From Thermoguttaceae bacterium (GTDB lineage: Bacteria > Planctomycetota > Planctomycetia > Pirellulales > Thermoguttaceae), in assembly GCA_017939795.1 (NCBI GenBank), contig JAGBAA010000088.1, positions 1-64,000 of the forward strand: a stretch of DNA of 64,000 bases, written 5' to 3'. Positions 36,854 to 43,941 of the stretch are shown one piece after another. The position numbers and the translations under genes are program-made. Every line of letters starts with the position of its first letter. The first letter of the stretch is position 1. The notes under the pieces are model-generated. The model did no database searches. It was not told the DNA's origin and worked only from the letters and a program-made list of their open reading frames with translations.

Positions 36854-36914
36854 GTTTTGAATGAAGATCCTCTGGGGTCCCCTTTGGGGGATTCCAGATG
36901 ACTAAAGTCATGAG

Positions 36915-36935
36915 AAGCCGGTTCCCGGCTTTTCT
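36915..36935 (+). terminator. Terminator after the Cys-rich gene
   Basis: AAGCCGG at 36915-36921 pairs with CCGGCTT at 36925-36931 over a 3-base loop, followed by TTCTT. Confidence 0.75.
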
Positions 36936-37092
36936 TATTTCTTGCCGGCACAGGTCAATATGATCATTTCTGGCCAATCCAACTTTCGGATCCTATAAAT
37001 GCCTTTCATTTCGTTGGACAGACGCTCGGAGCCTGAAAATATCTTTCTTGTACTTTTTCCTGAAAACCTCTGCAATTTTCCGTCCCGGGTAC

Positions 37093-37120
37093 TTGAACTT
37101 TTTTCCATTTCTGATATAAT
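37093..37120 (+). promoter_or_regulatory. Promoter of rpsL-rpsG
   Basis: TTGAAC at 37093-37098 and a perfect TATAAT at 37115-37120, 16 bases apart. The ATG is about 80 bases downstream. Confidence 0.75.
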
Positions 37121-37202
37121 GCAGTCTTTATTACGAATATGATTATTTGTCTGGAGTGTTTTTGCACTTCGTTTACTTCATAGTTTTGTTAGGAACATCA
37201 GT

Positions 37203-37592
37203 ATGCCGACAATCAATCAATTGGTTCGCAAGAACCGCGTTATGCCGCGCAAATTCAGCAAAAGCCCGGTTCTCGAAAAGAACCCGCAGAAACGCGGTGT
37301 TTGCCTTCAGGTCCGTACCATGACGCCGAAAAAGCCGAACTCCGCTCTTCGTAAGATCACGCGTGTTCGTCTTTCGAACGGTAAAGAAGTCACGGTCTAC
37401 ATTCCGGGCGAAGGCCACAACCTTCAGGAACACAACATCGTGCTCGTGCGCGGTGGTCGTATTCGCGACCTTCCGGGCGTTCGTTACCAGGTCATCCGTG
37501 GTACGCTCGACGCTCAGGGTGTGAAAAACCGTAAGCAGGCCCGCAGCCGTTACGGTGCGAAGAAAAATCAGCCCGCTGCGAAAAAACGCTAA
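37203..37592 (+). CDS. rpsL: 30S ribosomal protein S12
   Basis: 129 residues, colinear with bacterial S12 and with the conserved [11 protein letters not shown] and [10 protein letters not shown] blocks. Position 88 (GGRIRDLPG) is arginine where most bacteria, including E. coli, have lysine; the same change by mutation gives streptomycin resistance in E. coli and Mycobacterium. Lys43 of TPKKPNS is unchanged. The C-terminus has an extra [10 protein letters not shown] tail. S12 forms part of the decoding centre. It is followed by a 242-base gap and rpsG. Confidence 0.97.
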   Translation: MPTINQLVRKNRVMPRKFSKSPVLEKNPQKRGVCLQVRTMTPKKPNSALRKITRVRLSNGKEVTVYIPGEGHNLQEHNIVLVRGGRIRDLPGVRYQVIRGTLDAQGVKNRKQARSRYGAKKNQPAAKKR

Positions 37593-37834
37593 AATAATGC
37601 GTTGATCCTGTCTTCGTGAAAGGGGACGGCTGTGAGTAACTGAGCCTTTGCGCGGCGGAACATTGGGTTTCCCGCATGCTCTGTGAACAGATGGAAGCGG
37701 TCGTCGGTATGAGTCAGAATACAGGATGCAGCCTGCGGAGAGAGTGGACCGCATACTTCACCTCTCCGCAAACCGGTCGGGGTTGATTCCCGAGGTGATT
37801 CAGAAAAACAATTTTACGTCAAAAAGAGGATAAA
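37593..37834 (+). promoter_or_regulatory. Structured intercistronic region between rpsL and rpsG
   Basis: An unusually long 242-base gap with no gene. TGCGGAGAG at 37734-37742 pairs with CTCTCCGCA at 37762-37770 (9 bp), with GTG/CAC extending the stem inward. In E. coli, S7 binds the S12-S7 intercistronic RNA and represses translation; a comparable role here is likely but inferred. Confidence 0.55.
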
Positions 37835-38305
37835 ATGGGTCGTATTACTGCAAGTCGCAAGCAGCTCGTTGGTGATCCGGTTTACGGTTCTCTGCTCGCC
37901 AGCAAATTCATCAACTGCCTGATGTTCGATGGCAAGAAGAGCATTGCTCAGGAAGTTTTCTACAATGCACTGGCCGAGATCGAAAAGAAGGTCACGGACA
38001 AACCGGGCATTGAGGTCTTCACCCAGGCCATTGAAAATATCAAGCCGACCATCGAAGTTCGCTCCAAGCGCGTCGGCGGTTCGTCTTACCAGGTCCCGAT
38101 GCAGGTCAACCGCGTTCGTCAGCAGTCCCTGGCTATCCGCTGGGTCCTGAATGCTGTCCGCAGCAAGAAGGGTCAGCCGATCGCGAAGAAACTGGCTGAT
38201 GAGCTGGTCGCCGCCTACAATAAAGAAGGCGTCGCTTACAAAAAGCGTGAAGACGTCCACCGCATGGCCGAAGCCAACAAAGCGTTCGCCCACTTCGCGT
38301 GGTGA
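37835..38305 (+). CDS. rpsG: 30S ribosomal protein S7
   Basis: 156 residues, the normal size, starting [11 protein letters not shown] with the conserved [22 protein letters not shown] and [14 protein letters not shown] blocks. S7 nucleates the 30S head and binds the 16S rRNA 3' domain. The ATG follows AAGAGGAT. In most bacteria fusA and tuf follow in the str operon; here a strong terminator follows instead and metK is next. Confidence 0.97.
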   Translation: MGRITASRKQLVGDPVYGSLLASKFINCLMFDGKKSIAQEVFYNALAEIEKKVTDKPGIEVFTQAIENIKPTIEVRSKRVGGSSYQVPMQVNRVRQQSLAIRWVLNAVRSKKGQPIAKKLADELVAAYNKEGVAYKKREDVHRMAEANKAFAHFAW

Positions 38306-38330
38306 TCAACGTTTTGAAATGCGAAATTCA

Positions 38331-38363
38331 GGACTCCGAGAGCGATTTCGGAGTCCTTTTTTT
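38331..38363 (+). terminator. Terminator after rpsG
   Basis: GGACTCCGA at 38331-38339 pairs with TCGGAGTCC at 38348-38356, then a T7 run. It ends the short str-type operon. Confidence 0.9.
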
Positions 38364-38525
38364 ATTTGAAGAGGATACACGGAATAAATACGGAAACACA
38401 CGGAACTTCCCCAAACCAGGGATCAAAATTTTATGGAAAACGTCCAGCCTGATGTGTTTCAGCCTTCCCCGGCATAAAAATTCTCAGAAAACTCAAAAAA
38501 TTTCTTAATCAGAGTATTTCAGGGG

Positions 38526-38554
38526 TTGAATAAATCATTCAAATCTGGTATAAT
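38526..38554 (+). promoter_or_regulatory. Promoter of metK
   Basis: TTGAAT at 38526-38531 and TATAAT at 38549-38554, exactly 17 bases apart. The 38364-38525 stretch before it holds nothing I recognise. Confidence 0.8.
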
Positions 38555-38559
38555 GTCCA

Positions 38560-38739
38560 TATCTCTGCGGAGTGTATCGTACAGGACTATTTTCGGTACC
38601 GCATATTTCACTCCGTCTGATTTTGATTCCATAAAAATTTCGCATTTTCCTTCCATTTTCAACAGGATTCGGAAGCATACCGAAGACACTTTATGGTGGG
38701 GAAAGCAGAGGATTTCATCAACATTCAAAGGAGACCAAC
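38560..38739 (+). promoter_or_regulatory. Structured 180-base leader of metK, possible cis-regulatory RNA
   Basis: CGGAGTG at 38568-38574 pairs with CACTCCG at 38609-38615, enclosing TAT/ATA and GTAC/GTAC pairings; a second hairpin, TTCGG/CCGAA, lies at 38668-38684. Known SAM-riboswitch consensus elements (for example the SAM-I core) were not seen. A SAM- or methionine-linked control element is possible because of the gene that follows. Confidence 0.4.
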
Positions 38740-39885
38740 GTGTCGCAGAAAAGTTTTCTCTTCACAAGTGAAGCCGTAAGCATGGGCCATCCGGACAAAC
38801 TGGCCGACAATATTTCCGACGGAATTCTGGACGCGATCTACGCGCAGGATCCGACCAGCCGCGTTGCGTGTGAAACGCTCGTGACGACTGACCTTTGCGT
38901 CATCGCCGGCGAGATCACGACCAGTGCGAAAGTCGATTACGAAGCCGTCGCCCGTAAGGTCATCAATGAAGTCGGGTACACGAGCAACGACATTGGTTTC
39001 AGCGGCGACACCTGCGAAGTTCAGGTCCGTCTTGACACGCAGAGCCCGGACATCGCGATGGGCGTTGACCGTGACGGTGCCGGCGACCAGGGGCTGATGT
39101 TCGGTTATGCGTGCAAGCAGACCCCGGAACTGATGCCGCTTCCGATCGCTCTTTCACACCGCATCATGAACCGTCTGACCGAAGCTCGCCAGAAGGGTGA
39201 AGTGAATTGGCTTCTTCCCGACTCCAAGAGTCAGGTCACGGTCGAATATGTGGACCGCATGACCCCGGTGAAAGTCACGACGGTCGTCGTTTCCACCCAG
39301 CACTGCGCCTGCGTCAGCCAGAAAGAGATCGCGGACTGGATCATTCCGAACGTCATCCTTCCGTGCATTCCGGCCGAGCTGAACAAAGGAGACATCCAGT
39401 TCCACATCAACCCGACGGGCAACTTCGTCGTCGGCGGTCCTCATGGCGACTGCGGTCTGACGGGCCGTAAGATCATCGTCGACACCTACGGCGGCTGGGC
39501 CTCCCACGGCGGCGGTGCGTTCTCCGGTAAAGACCCGACGAAAGTTGACCGCTCTGCCGCGTACATGGCACGCTACATCGCGAAAAACGTCGTGGCGGCC
39601 GGTCTGGCGGACGACTGCGAAGTCCAGCTTGCCTACGCGATCGGCGTCGCGGAACCGGTGAGCGTTTACGTGAATACGTACGGCAGCGAAAAAGTCTGCT
39701 CGTGCAAGATCGAAGCCGCGATCCGCAAGGTCTTCCCGATGACGCCGAAAGGGATCATCGAATGCCTGGATCTGCGTCAGCCGATCTACCGCGCGACGGC
39801 CGCCGGCGGTCACTTTGGCCGTGACGGTTTCCCGTGGGAAAAGACCGACAAAGCGGAAGCTCTGAAAGCCGCCGTGAACGAGTAA
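38740..39885 (+). CDS. metK: S-adenosylmethionine synthetase
   Basis: 381 residues from GTG 38740 behind AAAGGAG. Three-domain MetK with the [12 protein letters not shown] motif at the N-terminus, the [13 protein letters not shown] hexapeptide region (ATP and methionine sites) and the [16 protein letters not shown] signature. It makes SAM from methionine and ATP. A perfect promoter and a structured leader precede it and a terminator follows, so it is a single-gene unit. This GTG start fits the usual length of about 380-390 residues. Confidence 0.97.
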   Translation: MSQKSFLFTSEAVSMGHPDKLADNISDGILDAIYAQDPTSRVACETLVTTDLCVIAGEITTSAKVDYEAVARKVINEVGYTSNDIGFSGDTCEVQVRLDTQSPDIAMGVDRDGAGDQGLMFGYACKQTPELMPLPIALSHRIMNRLTEARQKGEVNWLLPDSKSQVTVEYVDRMTPVKVTTVVVSTQHCACVSQKEIADWIIPNVILPCIPAELNKGDIQFHINPTGNFVVGGPHGDCGLTGRKIIVDTYGGWASHGGGAFSGKDPTKVDRSAAYMARYIAKNVVAAGLADDCEVQLAYAIGVAEPVSVYVNTYGSEKVCSCKIEAAIRKVFPMTPKGIIECLDLRQPIYRATAAGGHFGRDGFPWEKTDKAEALKAAVNE

Positions 39886-39918
39886 TTTTTATTCACTCAC
39901 TTCCAAATTTGGCTCTAA

Positions 39919-39950
39919 GGACCCTGCATTTTTCATGCGGGGTCTTTTTC
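39919..39950 (+). terminator. Terminator after metK
   Basis: GACCCTGCAT ending at 39929 pairs with ATGCGGGGTC at 39935-39944, followed by a T5 run. Confidence 0.85.
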
Positions 39951-40038
39951 TCTCCCCCCTGATGGTGAACGCCCCCCTTCCCTGAAAATATCCTGCCAAA
40001 TTCCAAAATTTCCTTCCATTTTTCAAGAAAGAATACCC

Positions 40039-43000
40039 ATGAAGCAACGATTTTCATTCTGGAGATCTGCGGTTTCCGCCGCAGTCTGCTTTCTTTCCCT
40101 TTCGGGAGCCCTGGTCCTCAATACCATTTTTCCTGCGCCAAGTCCAGCAGAAGAAAAAGCTTACGAGCCGCTTCAATTCACAGTTCACACACAGACGGTC
40201 GGTCCCGTAACGGTGAAACTCGGGAAAATGGACGTCGTCTCGGAACTGGAAACGCTCCAGACGCTCCCGGTCATGGTTTCAAGTACGTCGGAAAAAGCAC
40301 TTTCTGCGACTCTGACGTTCACTTCCGCCGACACGATCACGCCGACGGACGAAAACGGAAATGCACAAGAAATCGTGACTCGCAAAATCGAGATCCCCGC
40401 AGGCGGCAGCATCGAAACGGCATTTACGTTCAAGGCCCTTCCGGGAACCTACTCGGCACACTATCCGCTGCACGTCAAATGCACATTCCCGAATGGTGAA
40501 CGCGAAACGCTCGTTCATGCAGTCCGCGTGATCGAAACGAAAGTTCCGCAGATCCGCCGTCAGGCATCGGAAACGGTCGTGAAAGTCGGCGGAGTTTCTC
40601 TTCTGGACCGATCGTTCCGTGCATTTCGTTCCCTGGACGGCAAGCAGATCGACCTGCCGAACTTTGACGGCCGGGATCCGGGATCCAGTGCGACGTACCA
40701 TCATGGAGCGCACACCGCCGGCGGAGTCACCCGGACCTGCCGATGTGCCCATCCGCCGTATCGTCCGCATGGCGGCAGTTTCTTCGCAGAATATTCGGTT
40801 CAGCTTCCGAATGAGCCGGGGCTTTCAATGAGCTATGGCGCGTGTGTCCGGACCGTTCAGCCTCCGGAACCGCCGACGGACGGCGTGACGTTCCGCTTCT
40901 GGGGCCGCAATGCCGGAGAAAAAGAAACGGAACGGATCCTTCTGGAGGAATTCCACACCCAAAGCACCGAATGGGTCGACCGAACATTTTCGCTCGAAAA
41001 ATTCGCAGGCCGGAAAATGAAATTGACGGTCGAGATCAGTCCCGGCCCCAAAAATGACACGACGTGCGACGGATGCTTCCTGAGCGGTCTGACGGTCAAC
41101 TCTGCACGGGGAAAAAATCTCGTTTCGCAGGAAAACGCCGTCCCGCAGGAAACCTTCGTCCTTCCGCTGGATGAAGAATTCACCGCCAGGATCACCCCCG
41201 GTCCCAATGGACTCCTGGATGCCCGGATCGCTGTCGGAGATCCGAAAAAACCGGGATCTTTCGTGACGTTCCGCGGCATTTCGCTTGCCGTTGGCGCCCA
41301 GCAGCTCAACTCTTCCAGTGCGGTCTACACGAAACTTCCGAAACTGGAAAAAACGGCAGACGGAAAACTCCTCTTCACCGCGACGCTGCTCTCCAACGAT
41401 GAAGAACTTCCGATCCAGATCCGCGTTTCCGCTGAAAACGGGCTGCTCATCTTTGACGTACCGAAAGAAAATCCGGTCGAGCTGGCAAATTTCACCATCC
41501 TGTCGGCCGACCAAAAGATCGACCGCGTTTACTGGGGGCACGGATTCGTCGCGGAAGCTCCGAAAAAATTCCGCATCGGGATGGGCGGACACGACCTGGC
41601 GGCCAGCCACATTGGGGCAGATTACGCAAACGGCACCTCGATCGTGATGGGTGCCTCAAATGCTCCCGCTGCGATGCACTGCGACGGCGAAAAGAATCTC
41701 TGTACGCTGGAAATGAGCAGCTGGTTCCGGCTCGCACTGGTCCCGGATCATGAAAATGCCTTCCGCGCCGCATTCAAGTACCGCAAACAGAACCCGTGGC
41801 TTCCGAAAACCGGGCCGGGGGTGGAACGCAAGCGAGGCCGTCTGACGTTTGACGTCTGGGGCGGCAAATACGCCAGCAATACGAAAGAACTTCTGAAAGC
41901 GTTCCAGTACGGCGTGACGGATTCCCTCTTCATCAAGCACGTCTGGCAGTGCTGGGGCTACGATGTGCGTCTTCCGGACATCTGGAACACGAATCCGGAT
42001 GACTCGGAAAATCTCGTTCTTGCGAGCCTGGGGACATTTTCGGAACTTCAGGAACTCGCGGAAACGTGTGCGGCAGCCGGAGTTCCGTTCGGTATCCACG
42101 ACAACTACATCGACTTCTATCCGGACGCGGAGGGCTTCACATACGACCGGATCGACTTCCACGCAAACGGCAATCCGCGCAAGGCGTGGATCAATCATGG
42201 AGCCGGCGTTCAGAGCTACCAATGGCGGCCGGACCTCTTCAAGCCGTTCCTGCTGCGGAATCTGGCACTGAACCGCAAGTACCTTCCGACGATGGACGCG
42301 TACTTTGTGGACGTCTTCACCTCCGCGAACGTCTACGATTACTGGGACCGTGAGGGAAACTTCCATCCCATGACGCAGACGGCAGCCTGCTGGAAAGACT
42401 GCTTCGAGACCATCGCGGAAGGGCTTTCTCATGAAGTCAACGGCAAAAAAGAGCCGGCGATCACCGTGAGTGAAGCGGGGTCCGACGCACTGCTCGGTTC
42501 CATTTCCGGCGCGGACTGCCAGTGGATGCTCATCGATCCGGAAAAAGGAGCAGCATGGCGCCGGCATGTTCCGTGCGAAAACTGGTCCCGCACCCCGTGG
42601 TTCGCGGCCGTGAACCACACGAACTACTCGCGCCACGGCGCAGGCTACGCAGACCGGTACCGTGCGCTGAGAGATCCGCATCTGCACGGGATCATGAGCG
42701 ACGACTACATTTCGGCCGAGATCCTCGGCGGACTGGACCTCATGGTGGACCTTGGGAGCATCTTTGGCGGAAGTGTGCGGAAACACTATCTCGCACAGCA
42801 TTTCGTCCGTTCCATCGCGGATCAGGAGATCCAAAATGTGGAATTCCTTGACGGCATCCGCCGCCAGCGCGTCACGTGGGGAAACGGCATGACCGTCTAC
42901 GTGAACCGCGGTGAAGGAAACTGGAACATCCAGGGCCATACGCTCCCCAAATACGGATTCGTCATCTTCGATGCGAAAGGAAACTTCGTCTCCGGAATCG

Positions 43001-43815
43001 TACGGAATCCCGCAAATGAAACGGAGATCGTGGAATTTTCACAGCGTCCGGACGGAACATTCTACCTGAACGGCCGCGGGCAGAAGATCGTGGACCTTCT
43101 GCCGATCCAGCCGACGATGAAAAGCGCGAAGATCCTGGAAAACGGCCGCGCGTTTGAAGTCGTGACGAACTGGAAGAGCGATGCGCCCGCTCCGAAAGAC
43201 CTGGCCATTTTCGCGCACGTTTTTGAACCGCGGCGCGGTTACGGATTCACGCCGACCGGCTGGTTTGACGGATATTCGTGCAGTATCCCGACCAGCAAAT
43301 GGGGCACGAGTCCGGAAACACGAAACGTTGAGACCGGAGCAGGGCACATTTTCCGAATTCCGGAAGGGACCCGAAACGGCAAGTACCATGTGATGGTGGG
43401 CCTCTACGATCATCTTGGCGATGGTCGGCGTGCCGCACTCATGGGTGAGTTCGCGCAGGACAATCGGTACTCCGTCGCGGAATTCGAGATCCGGGAAGGC
43501 CGTATCGTTGGTGAGATCCGTCCGGTCGCCATTTCGGAGAGCGTGGACGATTTCAGCCGTCTGCTCGGCAATCGGACACCGGCGGAATATCGGGGCGTCT
43601 CGACGCTCGGTGCGCTCCGCGTGAAGCCGATGGACAAAATGCTGGAGATCCTTCCCCTGCCGTCTCTTCCGGAATTTGACGTGACGGTCCAAGGGACGGT
43701 AAAACGCATTCACTGCGGCGATGAAGAAGTGCCTTTCCGGCAGAACGGCGAAAGTGCCTCTTTCCGCGTGAAAGTGGAAGACGCAAAAGTTTACCGTGTG
43801 GAATTTGAGAAATAG
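40039..43815 (+). CDS. Large secreted glycosidase-like protein
   Basis: 1258 residues with a signal peptide (to about residue 37). A beta-rich N-terminal half (residues 40-520, including a NEW1-like and a CBM-like region) precedes a TIM-barrel-like part at about residues 600-930 with YFVDVF, SEAGSDALLG, IMSDDYISAE and LGGLDLMVDLG. The last 330 residues are another set of beta domains. The layout is like DUF5696-type or endo-alpha-N-acetylgalactosaminidase-related enzymes, which act on host or plant glycans, but no family is certain. Candidate catalytic acids are the Asp in YFVDVF and the Glu/Asp in the SEAG and SDDY segments. ATG 40039 follows AAGAAAG. Confidence 0.7.
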   Translation: MKQRFSFWRSAVSAAVCFLSLSGALVLNTIFPAPSPAEEKAYEPLQFTVHTQTVGPVTVKLGKMDVVSELETLQTLPVMVSSTSEKALSATLTFTSADTITPTDENGNAQEIVTRKIEIPAGGSIETAFTFKALPGTYSAHYPLHVKCTFPNGERETLVHAVRVIETKVPQIRRQASETVVKVGGVSLLDRSFRAFRSLDGKQIDLPNFDGRDPGSSATYHHGAHTAGGVTRTCRCAHPPYRPHGGSFFAEYSVQLPNEPGLSMSYGACVRTVQPPEPPTDGVTFRFWGRNAGEKETERILLEEFHTQSTEWVDRTFSLEKFAGRKMKLTVEISPGPKNDTTCDGCFLSGLTVNSARGKNLVSQENAVPQETFVLPLDEEFTARITPGPNGLLDARIAVGDPKKPGSFVTFRGISLAVGAQQLNSSSAVYTKLPKLEKTADGKLLFTATLLSNDEELPIQIRVSAENGLLIFDVPKENPVELANFTILSADQKIDRVYWGHGFVAEAPKKFRIGMGGHDLAASHIGADYANGTSIVMGASNAPAAMHCDGEKNLCTLEMSSWFRLALVPDHENAFRAAFKYRKQNPWLPKTGPGVERKRGRLTFDVWGGKYASNTKELLKAFQYGVTDSLFIKHVWQCWGYDVRLPDIWNTNPDDSENLVLASLGTFSELQELAETCAAAGVPFGIHDNYIDFYPDAEGFTYDRIDFHANGNPRKAWINHGAGVQSYQWRPDLFKPFLLRNLALNRKYLPTMDAYFVDVFTSANVYDYWDREGNFHPMTQTAACWKDCFETIAEGLSHEVNGKKEPAITVSEAGSDALLGSISGADCQWMLIDPEKGAAWRRHVPCENWSRTPWFAAVNHTNYSRHGAGYADRYRALRDPHLHGIMSDDYISAEILGGLDLMVDLGSIFGGSVRKHYLAQHFVRSIADQEIQNVEFLDGIRRQRVTWGNGMTVYVNRGEGNWNIQGHTLPKYGFVIFDAKGNFVSGIVRNPANETEIVEFSQRPDGTFYLNGRGQKIVDLLPIQPTMKSAKILENGRAFEVVTNWKSDAPAPKDLAIFAHVFEPRRGYGFTPTGWFDGYSCSIPTSKWGTSPETRNVETGAGHIFRIPEGTRNGKYHVMVGLYDHLGDGRRAALMGEFAQDNRYSVAEFEIREGRIVGEIRPVAISESVDDFSRLLGNRTPAEYRGVSTLGALRVKPMDKMLEILPLPSLPEFDVTVQGTVKRIHCGDEEVPFRQNGESASFRVKVEDAKVYRVEFEK

Positions 43816-43848
43816 TTTCCCGCCCCAACCGCCCGAAACTTTCATGAA

Positions 43849-43887
43849 AAAAGGAACTGCGTTCTTTGGAGATGCAGTTCCTTTTCC
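43849..43887 (+). terminator. Terminator after the glycosidase-like gene
   Basis: AAAAGGAACTGC at 43849-43860 pairs perfectly with GCAGTTCCTTTT at 43874-43885. The T run lies inside the right arm. Confidence 0.7.
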
Positions 43888-43891
43888 GCTT

Positions 43892-43933
43892 CCGCGTTTC
43901 CTCTTCCGCGTTTCCTCTTCCGCGTTTCCTTTT
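43892..43933. repeat. Tandem repeat, three 14-bp units
   Basis: CCGCGTTTCCTCTT occurs at 43892-43905 and 43906-43919 and, with one change, at 43920-43933, between two convergent genes. Confidence 0.8.
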
Positions 43934-43941
43934 CCGCTTTT

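Larger units (their letters stand above)
36854..37202 (+). other. Spacer with a terminator and the rpsL promoter
   Basis: Apart from a hairpin terminator, a promoter and the ribosome site region, I see nothing in these 349 bases. A second hairpin (TCCCC with GGGGGA) is near 36879-36894. Confidence 0.6.

Noticed and set aside
38560-38739. A known SAM riboswitch before metK
   Set aside because: None of the SAM-I, SAM-II or SAM-III core sequences was found; reported only as a structured leader.
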